Below are positions 16,486-24,747 of a stretch of 64,000 nt of DNA, piece after piece (position 1 is the stretch's first letter; each line of letters opens with the position of its first letter). Source of the DNA: Muribaculaceae bacterium (GTDB lineage: Bacteria; Bacteroidota; Bacteroidia; Bacteroidales; Muribaculaceae); assembly GCA_910573745.1 (NCBI GenBank), contig CAJSYI010000004.1:1-64000 (forward strand), written 5' to 3'. Below the pieces are notes generated by a model. The model was not told where the DNA came from and made no database searches. It saw nothing but the letters and a program-made list of their open reading frames with translations. The position numbers and the translations under genes are program-made.

Positions 16486-19110
16486 TCAATGCAACTGACT
16501 TAGTATGGACTCCAGCCCCATCGCGTCCACCAGCACCGAACGAGGCTTTCCGCCAGTGGACGGCCCTACTATTCCGGCAGCCTCAAGCTGGTCCATTATG
16601 CGTCCGGCCCTGTTGTATCCAATCGAGTAGCTACGCTGTATGGCCGATGTGGAAGCGGTGTTTGACTGAATCACACGACGTGCAATCTCCTCGAACAGCG
16701 GATCCCGGTCTTCGGCGAAACTGCTTCCGTGTCCGCCCAAATCGTCAGATCCGGAAACCACCGGTTCAGGAAGTATGTATGCCCCCTGCGGGTAAGGCTG
16801 ACGACTGACGTATTCACAGATTGACTCCACTTCCGGCGTGTCAATGAAAGCACATTGGACTCGAGTCATCTCCGAATTGTTGCTCACAAGCATATCGCCA
16901 CGTCCGATAAGCTGCTGCGCCCCGGTCGTGTCAAGAATAGTCTTGCTGTCCACGCCTGAAGACACCTTGAATGCTATACGTGCCGGAAAATTGGCCTTTA
17001 TGATTCCTGTGATTACGTTCGTAGAAGGACGCTGAGTAGCGATTATTACATGAATGCCCACTGCCCGCGCCTTTTGGGCAAGTCGCGCAATAGGCATCTC
17101 GACCTCTTTTCCCGCAGTCATAATCAGATCCGAGAACTCATCGACAATCACAACTATATACGGAAGATAGCGATGCCCTTCAAGCTCGCTGAGCCTGCCG
17201 GACTTCACCTTCTCGTTGTATTCCTCCACATTGCGCGAATTGCCTTTCAGGAGCTGATACCGGTTGTCCATCTCCACGCAAAGCGAACTCAAAGTTGCCA
17301 CGGCCTTTGACATGTCTGTAATGATTGGCTCCTCTTCATCAGGAAGCTTTGCCAGATAATGCTTCTCAATCTTGGCGTAAAGGCTGAATTCAACCATTTT
17401 AGGGTCAATCATGACAAATTTCAGCTCATCAGGACGCTTACGGTAAAGAAGCGAAGATATGATCGCATTAAGCCCCACGGACTTTCCTTGGCCTGTGGCA
17501 CCGGCAACAAGCAGATGCGGCATTTTAGCAAGGTCGGCGATGAACACATCATTGCTGATGGTGGAACCAAGTGCAATCGGAAGTTTATAACGTGAGTCGG
17601 CAAACTTCTTGCTCTGTATCACCGTACGCATCGACACCACCTGAGGGTCTTTGTTGGCCACCTCGATTCCCACAGTGCCGCGTCCCGGAATCGGAGCAAT
17701 GATGCGTACTCCTATGGCAGACAAGGAAAGGGCTATGTCGTCAACCAGATTTCTGATTCTTGCAATCTTGACACCTTTGTCGGGAACTATCTCATAAAGC
17801 GTTACCGTAGGGCCTACCGTCGCCTCTATGCTCACTATCGGGATTCCGAAATCAAGCAATGTCTTACGTATGCGTTGCTGGTTGTCCTCCTGTTCCTGGG
17901 TGTCAACGCTTATCTTCGTCTCTCCAGGCCGGAGCAGATCGGCAGACGGGAACCTGTAGCGAGTTATGCCCGGTTCATTGCGGGGGCGCAATCCGTCCGA
18001 CTGTGCAATCGTGTTGACGTTGACCACCATCGTGTCGCCATCACATCCATCCTTGCTTACCGGAGTCTCAGCCGCTTCAGACAAAGGAGTTTCTTTTACA
18101 GCTTCAGGCTCAGGCTCGTCTTGGTCTTCACATTTATATACGTATTCATCAGAATCATTGTCGTTAACGGCATCGTCATGCCTCTCATCCCCTGGTTCAA
18201 AGCGCATAAAGGAGTCTTCCGGATCCACATCTTCCGTCTCGTGCACATTCTCTCCTGATATCGCCGCATCGATGCGCTCCTGCATTGCCATCTCTTCAAT
18301 CACCGCAAGGCGGCGACGCTCCTCTTCTTCAGCAGCACGCTTCTCCGCAAGGCGAGCATCCCGGGCCTTCTTGATTTTAAGAACCCACTTCACAATGTCG
18401 CGGAGACATATCACCACGAACACTGCTATCAGAAACAGACAAACAATCACGGCTCCGGACCATCCGACAAACGAGATTATGAATTCATTCACATAACGGC
18501 CGTCATATCCGCCCCAATTGACCACACTGTCGGACGCAATCGTTGCAAACCCGACAACCATCGAGACTATCAGCAGCGCAACAACGCACTTTATGGTGAA
18601 ATCAACTGATTTGAAACGTGGACGTCCGGCAAGAAGCTTAAGCGTCATGCCGTACAGCCATACAAGAATCACCACGGAACCGAGTCCGAAACTTCTGTTT
18701 ATCAGAAAATCTGACAGTCTTGCCCCACCCTCGCCGCCAGCATTGCGTATATCTTTGGCCGTGCCTATTGACATAGACTCTATGGCAGCCATATCGTCGA
18801 TGCAGCTACTGACATACGAAATGAAGGAAATAGTGAGATAGACACCCAAAAAGCCCAGAAAAATGCCCAAAAGGAGACGCACGTTGAGCGAACCGGCCCA
18901 TTCCTTCACTTTTGAAACGAAAGTCTCCGCACCATCATTTTTGGCATCGCGCACCTTTTTCCGTCGCGCACCATTAGAGTTGCCGTTCTTCTTTCGCCTC
19001 ACGTTCTGTCCTGTTTCGGACACAACAGGTTTCTCCGGACTCCTTTCTGCCTCGGACTGCTTGTCTTCGTAATATATTTCGGGATTGTAATCGTCGTATT
19101 TAGTTGCCAT
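16486..19110 (-). CDS. ftsK: DNA translocase FtsK/SpoIIIE
   Basis: Septal motor that pumps chromosomal DNA and helps dimer resolution at division. I start at the ATG at 19108-19110 (MATKYDDYNPEIYYEDK, 874 aa). The frame is open 36 codons upstream, but those residues do not look like FtsK. In order: four membrane helices (about 70-250), an acidic linker (about 270-380), the RecA-like motor with Walker A GATGQGKS and Walker B VVIVDEFSD, and the C-terminal winged-helix gamma domain (AIQRSYSIGYNRAGRIMDQL) that reads KOPS-like DNA signals. It heads the minus-strand run. Confidence 0.95.
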   Translation of the reverse strand: MATKYDDYNPEIYYEDKQSEAERSPEKPVVSETGQNVRRKKNGNSNGARRKKVRDAKNDGAETFVSKVKEWAGSLNVRLLLGIFLGFLGVYLTISFISYVSSCIDDMAAIESMSIGTAKDIRNAGGEGGARLSDFLINRSFGLGSVVILVWLYGMTLKLLAGRPRFKSVDFTIKCVVALLIVSMVVGFATIASDSVVNWGGYDGRYVNEFIISFVGWSGAVIVCLFLIAVFVVICLRDIVKWVLKIKKARDARLAEKRAAEEEERRRLAVIEEMAMQERIDAAISGENVHETEDVDPEDSFMRFEPGDERHDDAVNDNDSDEYVYKCEDQDEPEPEAVKETPLSEAAETPVSKDGCDGDTMVVNVNTIAQSDGLRPRNEPGITRYRFPSADLLRPGETKISVDTQEQEDNQQRIRKTLLDFGIPIVSIEATVGPTVTLYEIVPDKGVKIARIRNLVDDIALSLSAIGVRIIAPIPGRGTVGIEVANKDPQVVSMRTVIQSKKFADSRYKLPIALGSTISNDVFIADLAKMPHLLVAGATGQGKSVGLNAIISSLLYRKRPDELKFVMIDPKMVEFSLYAKIEKHYLAKLPDEEEPIITDMSKAVATLSSLCVEMDNRYQLLKGNSRNVEEYNEKVKSGRLSELEGHRYLPYIVVIVDEFSDLIMTAGKEVEMPIARLAQKARAVGIHVIIATQRPSTNVITGIIKANFPARIAFKVSSGVDSKTILDTTGAQQLIGRGDMLVSNNSEMTRVQCAFIDTPEVESICEYVSRQPYPQGAYILPEPVVSGSDDLGGHGSSFAEDRDPLFEEIARRVIQSNTASTSAIQRSYSIGYNRAGRIMDQLEAAGIVGPSTGGKPRSVLVDAMGLESILSQLH

Positions 19111-19164
19111 TTCATTCTTTATGTCTGGGCTTGTCAATCTGACCGTTTCAGAGAAAAGCAAATG

Positions 19165-19172
19165 CAAAGATA
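19165..19172 (-). promoter_or_regulatory. -7 element for the ftsK run
   Basis: Minus-strand TATCTTTG fits TAnnTTTG and sits 54 bases upstream of the ftsK start chosen here, which also argues against the longer frame. No clear -33 box. Confidence 0.45.
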
Positions 19173-19263
19173 CTACAAAAATACGGTTCCCAGAATGGTC
19201 AGACCATATTTTCCGCATTTAAATTTGTGAACACCCATAAAAAACAAACGGGGCTTTACAGTC

Positions 19264-20205
19264 TCAAACGGCGACGCTTTCCGGCACCGTGTCGGATTCA
19301 GTTTCCGGGAGAGTTTCCGGAGACATTTTTTGTATCGTGTCGCTGCCTTCCGAAGACATTACAGAATCACTATCTGCCACGGCTTTTACCTGATAGCCTT
19401 TCTGTGGCACGGCTCTTTTCCCGCCCGGCAGAGTCGTGATTGAGGCTATGGAGAAACCTTCCGACTCGTTGACGGCCATATCCCTTGGCCCAGGGCTCAC
19501 TATTATCGGCATTCCAATCTGGACATATTCCACAAGCTCCAATATGTTCTCATTGGTGAGCCTTATGCATCCGTGGCTCGCCCTATGTCCTATGCTCCAT
19601 GGAGCCACGGTGCCGTGTATCCCTATCTGAGAAGTGTTGGGGCATTTAAGCCTGACGAACCTCGGGCCGAACTGTCCCTTCTTCGGACTCGTAACACCAT
19701 TGTCATCGGTGAAAAGCCAGTCGGTGCTGTCATAAATGCCTTCCGCCGTGAAAAACCCCTCCGGTGTCCGGGAATCCGCCTTCCGGTGCTTGGTGCCATA
19801 ATTCTTTGCACACGCCATCCCGTATTTCTTCAATACCTCGCCATACCTGCTGTACAGAATCACCTTCATAGAAGCCTTGTCAACCACTATGAAACGATCA
19901 TACTCATTATTGAGGAGCTTCTCGGCATAATCAAGCTCTTCCGAAGCCATAGTCGGTATGATGCCACGGGAATATTTGTCCCAATCACCTGATTCACGCA
20001 TATATTCCAAGGCTTCTTGCGACGAAGCAAACTTCAAAACCACCCGTTCAGGCTCCTTGGACACCGTGTCTTCAGTCTCGGCGACACCGACACCGGTGTC
20101 CATGACAGATTCGTCCGTCCCTTTTTCAGAAGGCCGCGAACAGCCGACCGCCAGAATAAATGCTGGAAGCAGGAACTTGGGCAATCGGCAAAATATGATG
20201 TTCAT
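19264..20205 (-). CDS. L,D-transpeptidase lipoprotein (YkuD family)
   Basis: Periplasmic enzyme that makes 3-3 peptidoglycan crosslinks or attaches proteins to the wall. It has a lipoprotein signal (FLLPAFILAVGC, Cys 22), an acidic linker, an N-terminal helical part, and the YkuD catalytic block IGIHGTVAPWSIGHRASHGC, whose His and Cys (in SHGCIRLTN) are the catalytic pair. The C-terminal 70 residues are a Ser/Glu/Thr-rich tail of no known role. At 313 aa it is longer than the minimal enzyme. It diverges from the AmgK-RapZ gene, so wall crosslinking and wall recycling share this intergenic region. Confidence 0.9.
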   Translation of the reverse strand: MNIIFCRLPKFLLPAFILAVGCSRPSEKGTDESVMDTGVGVAETEDTVSKEPERVVLKFASSQEALEYMRESGDWDKYSRGIIPTMASEELDYAEKLLNNEYDRFIVVDKASMKVILYSRYGEVLKKYGMACAKNYGTKHRKADSRTPEGFFTAEGIYDSTDWLFTDDNGVTSPKKGQFGPRFVRLKCPNTSQIGIHGTVAPWSIGHRASHGCIRLTNENILELVEYVQIGMPIIVSPGPRDMAVNESEGFSIASITTLPGGKRAVPQKGYQVKAVADSDSVMSSEGSDTIQKMSPETLPETESDTVPESVAV

Positions 20206-20251
20206 ATACTATTCGTTGATTACAGAAAAAACAGATAGACTTGATTCTTGT

Positions 20252-20278
20252 TCAGTCATCATCAGTGATGATGACTGA
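20252..20278. repeat. 27-bp perfect palindrome in the L,D-transpeptidase leader
   Basis: Two 13-base arms around a single central base (arm CAGTCATCATCA plus one T/A pair at the ends). It lies between the predicted start point of the L,D-transpeptidase transcript and its ATG. It could be an operator or a leader hairpin. The T-run (TTTTTT) comes only about 17-20 bases later on the minus strand, so a simple terminator is unlikely. Confidence 0.75.
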
Positions 20279-20298
20279 CAAATCAATGAAAAAGCGTG

Positions 20299-20330
20299 CA
20301 AATTTATATGATTTCCACGATATATTCAAA
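20299..20330 (-). promoter_or_regulatory. Bacteroidota-type promoter for the L,D-transpeptidase
   Basis: Minus strand TTTG (20327-20330), 20-base spacer, TAAATTTG (20299-20306). It predicts a leader of about 87 bases that contains the palindrome. Confidence 0.72.
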
Positions 20331-20348
20331 TTTTACGGCATCTACGCG

Positions 20349-20379
20349 TTGCACACCTGACAGGAGTTTGCTAATTTTG
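20349..20379 (+). promoter_or_regulatory. Promoter for the amgK-rapZ fusion and murU
   Basis: TAATTTTG at 20372-20379, with a partial -33 TTGC at 20349-20352 and a 19-base spacer. The leader before the ATG at 20406 would be only about 21 bases. Confidence 0.6.
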
Positions 20380-20405
20380 CATCAGCATCTCGCATTACAA
20401 CGACA

Positions 20406-21854
20406 ATGGACACTATGCCGGACCCTAATATAGCCCCTCTCAAAGCCCTTTATGCCAATCATTTCGGCAAAGAGACAGATTCTGTCGCGCGACTTCCGCA
20501 GGCAGGAAGCGACCGAATATATTACAGACTTTGGACCAAAGACAAAGAAGAATCAGCAATCGGAGTCTTCGGACCCGACAAAGCCGAGAACCTTGCTTTC
20601 CAGAACTTCTCCCGTGTTTTCCAGAAAGAAGGAATCCCGGTTCCCGGTTTGCTCAGCCCCATATCCCTGAGCAATCATTATCTTATCGAAGACCTCGGCG
20701 ACGTATCGTTGTTTTCGCTCATTGTGAACAGAGACAGCAAAAGCAAAGGAATAGAAGAGGATAGCATGCGGCTTCTCGCGCGAATGCAGACAGTCCCTGC
20801 TGACAGCTGGCATCAGTTCCAGCTGTCCGGAGATTTCTGCCGACGACAGATTTTATGGGACCTTAACTATTTCAAGTATTCGTTCGTCAAACCTGCGGGC
20901 ATCGGATTCGACGAAGAGAGGTTGGAGAACGACTTCGACAGGTTTGCCGAAGACCTATACATACCGCAGCACTTATGGGGATTCATGTACAGAGATTTCC
21001 AAAGCCGCAATGTTATGGTCAAAGACGGAAAAACGCACTTCATCGACTATCAGGGAGGACGTTTCGGACCATGCGTCTATGACGCGGTCTCTTTCGTCAC
21101 CCAAGCAAAAGCGAAGATTCCAGAAGCCCGACGCACGGAGCTTCTGAAAACATATGCAGACGAGTTCTCAAGGATAAAAGGAACGAATCCGGTTGAGATA
21201 CTGCGATATGCAAAGATTTTCGCGCTCTTCAGGACACTGCAAGTGCTTGGAGCATACGGCTTCCGAGGACTCGTGCAGCACCGCGCACATTTCGTGGAAA
21301 GCATTCCTGACGCACTTTCAAATCTCGGGAACCTGATGCAGGAAGAGATGGCAAATAGATATCCGGAGCTAAAGGGCATTGCCGACAAGCTCACAAAGGA
21401 ACAAAGATTCAATGCAATAAAAGAGCCGCCGGGAAAACTGACTGTCAGCATATTCAGTTTTTCATACAAAAAAGGCTATCCTGACGACTTCTCAGGCAAC
21501 GGCGGAGGATTCATGTTCGATTGCCGCGCATTGCACAATCCCGGACGCTACGAAGAATACAAACAGCTCACCGGCCGAGACAAGCCTGTGGCCGATTTTC
21601 TTGAACAGAGAGGTGAAGCGGATAGATTCCTCAGGTCGGCATGGGAAATGACCGACAAATCCGTGGAAAGATACATCAAACGGGGATTCACCAATCTACA
21701 AATCGGTTTCGGATGCACAGGAGGACAGCATAGGTCGGTCTACTGTGCCGAAGCCACGGCAAGACACATAGCCAACGCGTTTCCCGGTGCAGTGGTCTTG
21801 CTGACGCACCGAGAACAAGGGATTTATGAAACGCTGAACTCGACCAGACAATGA
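20406..21854 (+). CDS. AmgK-type sugar kinase fused to a RapZ C-terminal domain
   Basis: A two-domain protein of 482 aa. Residues 1-340 are an aminoglycoside-phosphotransferase fold like AmgK, the kinase that phosphorylates MurNAc (or GlcNAc) at C1: catalytic FMYRDFQSRNVMV (Asp 197, Asn 202) and metal-binding FIDYQGGRFGP (Asp 214). Residues 345-482 match the C-terminal domain of RapZ, including DDFSGNGGGFMFDCRALHNP, TGRDKPVADFLE and GFGCTGGQHRSVY (about 435-447). In E. coli RapZ this domain binds glucosamine-6-phosphate and the sRNA/QseE partners. The RapZ N-terminal P-loop domain is absent and is replaced by the kinase. The end overlaps murU by ATGA. Kinase substrate is inferred from the neighbour. 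Confidence 0.85.
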   Translation: MDTMPDPNIAPLKALYANHFGKETDSVARLPQAGSDRIYYRLWTKDKEESAIGVFGPDKAENLAFQNFSRVFQKEGIPVPGLLSPISLSNHYLIEDLGDVSLFSLIVNRDSKSKGIEEDSMRLLARMQTVPADSWHQFQLSGDFCRRQILWDLNYFKYSFVKPAGIGFDEERLENDFDRFAEDLYIPQHLWGFMYRDFQSRNVMVKDGKTHFIDYQGGRFGPCVYDAVSFVTQAKAKIPEARRTELLKTYADEFSRIKGTNPVEILRYAKIFALFRTLQVLGAYGFRGLVQHRAHFVESIPDALSNLGNLMQEEMANRYPELKGIADKLTKEQRFNAIKEPPGKLTVSIFSFSYKKGYPDDFSGNGGGFMFDCRALHNPGRYEEYKQLTGRDKPVADFLEQRGEADRFLRSAWEMTDKSVERYIKRGFTNLQIGFGCTGGQHRSVYCAEATARHIANAFPGAVVLLTHREQGIYETLNSTRQ

Positions 21855-22579
21855 AAGCAATGATATTGGCTGCAGGCCTCGGCACAAGACTCAGGCCGTG
21901 GACTCTGCAACATCCCAAAGCGCTCGTCCCTGTAGGAGGCATACCTATGCTCCATCGCGTGATCACAAGCCTGACGGCTCAAGGATTTGATGACATCACA
22001 GTAAACATACATCATTTCGGCCAGCAAATCATCGATTTCCTGAACTCAAAAGAATACGGAACACGCATAAACATAAGCGACGAACGCGGGCATCTACTCG
22101 ACACAGGAGGCGGGATAGTCCATGCCTCAAAGTTTTTATGTGCAGATGCGGAACCATTTTTAGTGCATAATGTTGACATACTGTCTGATGCAGACCTATG
22201 CGGACTTATGAAGGCACATATCGAAAACAAAGCCGACGCTACATTGCTTTTAAGCGACCGCAATTCATCGCGGAAATTGGCAATGAACGAAAACAACTGT
22301 CTGGTCGGATGGCACAACTGCACAACAGAAGAATACCGTCCAGCCTCCTACATCCCACATTCAAGCGACAAGGAATTCGCATTCAGCGGCATACATTGCA
22401 TATCACCAGCTTTGGCAGACAGGATGTCGCGCAAATACGGCGGAAGGCCCTTCCCGATAATGGATTTTTACCTTGAAGAATGCGCCGATTCCGACATCAG
22501 ATGCGAAGTGTGCAGCTTCTCTATGATTGACATAGGGAAGCCAGAGACATTGACACGAGCCAATTCCATATTCATCTGA
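21851..22579 (+). CDS. murU: MurU-like sugar-1-phosphate nucleotidyltransferase
   Basis: A 242-aa nucleotidyltransferase. The signature AMILAAGLGTRLRPWT at the start binds the NTP, HPKALVPVGG follows, HNVDILSD holds the metal-binding Asp, and IDIGKPETLTRA closes the fold. In MurNAc salvage MurU turns MurNAc-1-phosphate (from AmgK) into UDP-MurNAc. The immediate translational coupling to the AmgK domain is the main reason to call it MurU rather than another sugar nucleotidyltransferase. If both act so, the two genes provide the anomeric recycling path that bypasses de novo UDP-MurNAc synthesis. Confidence 0.8.
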   Translation: MKAMILAAGLGTRLRPWTLQHPKALVPVGGIPMLHRVITSLTAQGFDDITVNIHHFGQQIIDFLNSKEYGTRINISDERGHLLDTGGGIVHASKFLCADAEPFLVHNVDILSDADLCGLMKAHIENKADATLLLSDRNSSRKLAMNENNCLVGWHNCTTEEYRPASYIPHSSDKEFAFSGIHCISPALADRMSRKYGGRPFPIMDFYLEECADSDIRCEVCSFSMIDIGKPETLTRANSIFI

Positions 22580-22582
22580 ATA

Positions 22583-22614
22583 TTTGCAAATGTCAGGAAT
22601 TTGGAGTAAATTTG
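22583..22614 (+). promoter_or_regulatory. Bacteroidota-type promoter for the NlpC/P60 gene
   Basis: TTTG 22583-22586, 20-base spacer, TAAATTTG 22607-22614. Full consensus, about 50 bases before the ATG at 22664, so the endopeptidase gene has its own start even though it follows murU closely. Confidence 0.75.
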
Positions 22615-22663
22615 CGTTTGTAAACCACGACGATACTTTTCATTCCCGACATTCCCCCTGACG

Positions 22664-23236
22664 ATGCGACTCTACTGCACTGACAAGAAGACTACCCGTT
22701 ATGACAACCTGCTTGTTGCCATAGCGTTGATTCTTGTTTCCATCATCTCTTCATGCGGCTCTTCAAAGATTGCGACAAAGGCATCGCCTTCATCTGAAGA
22801 CTATCTTAAAGAAATAGAGTCAACTTATAATCTGGACAAAGAGCAACGGAAACTCATAGAGGAAGCCTTCTCATGGTTAGGAACCCCATACACATACGCG
22901 ATGCAAGACAAAGGAGTGGGCACCGACTGCTCAGGCATGGTGATGTCTGTCTACAGGGATGTTGCAGGATGCCTCCTACCACGCAATTCAGCCAAACAGG
23001 CGGAATTCTGCATAAAGGTGAAAGAAAAAGATGCCAGAATCGGCGACCTTGTGTTTTTCGCAACCGGCAAGGATCCTGAAAAGGTGTCGCATGTCGGAAT
23101 ACTTGTTGACGACAACAGATTCATCCATGCATCAACTTCAAAAGGCGTTGTGGTGTCGAGGCTCCACACACCATATTATATATCAAGGCTGAAAATGTAC
23201 GGACGTGTGCCGCGAAACCGTGCGGAAGTGGACTGA
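22664..23236 (+). CDS. NlpC/P60 family lipoprotein endopeptidase
   Basis: Peptidoglycan peptidase, probably cutting between D-Glu and mDAP in stem peptides. It has an N-terminal membrane/lipoprotein signal (VAIALILVSIISSC, Cys 31). The NlpC core holds the catalytic Cys 89 in GTDCSGMVMSV, His 143 in KVSHVGILV and His 155 in RFIHASTSKG. At 190 aa it is a single-domain Spr/NlpC-type lipoprotein. It lies beside wall-recycling genes on the same strand, which fits a role in supplying turnover products. Confidence 0.9.
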   Translation: MRLYCTDKKTTRYDNLLVAIALILVSIISSCGSSKIATKASPSSEDYLKEIESTYNLDKEQRKLIEEAFSWLGTPYTYAMQDKGVGTDCSGMVMSVYRDVAGCLLPRNSAKQAEFCIKVKEKDARIGDLVFFATGKDPEKVSHVGILVDDNRFIHASTSKGVVVSRLHTPYYISRLKMYGRVPRNRAEVD

Positions 23237-23313
23237 AAGAAATGTATATACGAAACATAAATTATACATTATGAAAATCATACATCATTTGCCGAAAATT
23301 TATCCTTTTTTAT

Positions 23314-23344
23314 TTTGCCAATAAAGAAAAAGTCTATAATTTTG
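23314..23344 (+). promoter_or_regulatory. Bacteroidota-type promoter for the citrate lyase operon
   Basis: TTTG 23314-23317, 19-base spacer, TAATTTTG 23337-23344. Full consensus. The leader before citD would be about 140 bases, long for this window, which leaves room for leader control. I see no strong hairpin in it. Confidence 0.75.
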
Positions 23345-23488
23345 CCTTCGATTTGAGGACGTGATAATAGTCGTGGCAAACTATATGCACAGAATCCGAT
23401 CTTGACCTTAAGGAAATACCGAAACACTCTGAAAAGCCAGATGATTCGTCTGACGGCTCTCGGAATCAAACAAACAATAAACCCAATA

Positions 23489-23767
23489 ATGAATCTGACC
23501 AATTCACAAGCCGGAACCCTCGAATCCGGCGACATCATGATCCGTATCGCCCCAGGCAACGGAAACGGCCTTGAAATCAACCTGGACAGCACTGTGGCAT
23601 TCCAGTTCGGCCGTCAGATTGAAAATGTGATTCGCGAAACCCTTACCGGACTTGGCATCAACGACGCGATAGTGGATGCCACTGACAAAGGTGCGCTTGA
23701 CTGCACCGTGCGTGCCCGTACCACAGCAGCCGCAGTCCGTGCCACCGGAAAAGACGTTTGGCAATAA
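23489..23767 (+). CDS. citD: Citrate lyase acyl carrier protein (gamma subunit)
   Basis: Carrier of the 2'-(5''-triphosphoribosyl)-3'-dephospho-CoA group of citrate lyase. I start at the ATG at 23489 (MNLTNSQAGTLESGD, 92 aa), which matches the family length; an ATG 29 codons upstream adds an unlikely extension. The attachment serine is Ser 13 in AGTLESGDIMIRI, and FGRQIENVIRETLTGLGI and DCTVRART are family blocks. It opens the citrate lyase gene set. Confidence 0.9.
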   Translation: MNLTNSQAGTLESGDIMIRIAPGNGNGLEINLDSTVAFQFGRQIENVIRETLTGLGINDAIVDATDKGALDCTVRARTTAAAVRATGKDVWQ

Positions 23768-23856
23768 AAACTCTCAAGTTAACCGAATTCATACAGTACC
23801 GCAGCGGGCGGCATTCCTGCAAAGGCTCCGCTCCATCGGGCTAATCAATCCCCAAT

Positions 23857-24747
23857 ATGGAAAGACTCAGAAGAACTATGATGTTCGTCCCCGGAAACAA
23901 TCCGGGCATGATGGCCGACGCACACATCTACGGTCCCGACTCTATAATGCTCGACCTTGAAGATTCTGTAACAATGGCCGAGAAAGACACGGCTCGCCTG
24001 CTTGTCTACAATGCACTGAAGAGCATCGATTACGGCGACACCGAAATGGTGGTGCGCATCAATCCGCTCAACACGCCCTACGGAAAGAAGGACATCGAGG
24101 CCGTAGTGAAGGCCGGCGTACACGTAATCCGTATGCCCAAGACCGAAACCGCAGAAGAAGTGGTGGAGGTAGAGCGTGAAATCGAGCGTGTGGAAAAAGA
24201 GATTGGATGCCTCGGCCGCACACAGATAATGGCAGCCATCGAATCCACTCTCGGCGTGGTCAACGCATACGCGATTGCCACCGCCTCAAAGCGCATGATG
24301 GGCATAGCGCTCGGCGCAGAAGACTACAGCGCCAACCTCAAGACCCAGCGCACACCAGGCGGAGAAGAGCTGCGACTCGCACGCGAGACAATTGTCGTGG
24401 CCGCACGCGCAGCCGGCATCGACGCACTCGACACCGTATACTCCAACCTCAACGATATGGAAACTTTCAGAAAAGAGGTTGAATTCATCAAGACACTCGG
24501 CTTCGACGGCAAGTCCATCATCAATCCTCGCCAAATCGAGGTGGTCAACGAAGTCTTTGCTCCCTCCGAAAAAGCAATCGAGAAGGCACGCACCATCATT
24601 GCAGCCATCAAGGAGGCTGAGAAGAAAGGCTCGGGCGTGATTGCTGTCAACGGAAAGATGGTAGACCGTCCCGTGGTGATCCGCGCACAGCGCACAATCG
24701 AGTTAGCTCTTGCATCAGGAATCTTAACAGAGGAGGATTTGAAATGA
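23857..24747 (+). CDS. citE: Citrate lyase beta subunit (citryl-ACP lyase)
   Basis: Splits citryl-ACP to oxaloacetate and acetyl-ACP. At 296 aa it is a single HpcH/HpaI aldolase-type barrel, with FVPGNNPGMMADA (CoA-group binding), LDLEDSVTMAEKD (metal-binding Asp/Glu), VVRINPLNTPYG (Arg), MAAIESTLGVVNA (Glu), GAEDYSANLKTQRT and KSIINPRQIEVVNE. The stop overlaps the citF start by ATGA. Confidence 0.94.
   Translation: MERLRRTMMFVPGNNPGMMADAHIYGPDSIMLDLEDSVTMAEKDTARLLVYNALKSIDYGDTEMVVRINPLNTPYGKKDIEAVVKAGVHVIRMPKTETAEEVVEVEREIERVEKEIGCLGRTQIMAAIESTLGVVNAYAIATASKRMMGIALGAEDYSANLKTQRTPGGEELRLARETIVVAARAAGIDALDTVYSNLNDMETFRKEVEFIKTLGFDGKSIINPRQIEVVNEVFAPSEKAIEKARTIIAAIKEAEKKGSGVIAVNGKMVDRPVVIRAQRTIELALASGILTEEDLK

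Noticed and set aside
19111-19218. 36-codon N-terminal extension of ftsK
   Set aside because: Contains the predicted -7 box TATCTTTG and does not resemble FtsK.
20252-20278. Palindrome as a rho-independent terminator
   Set aside because: A one-base centre and no T-tract directly after either arm make normal termination unlikely.
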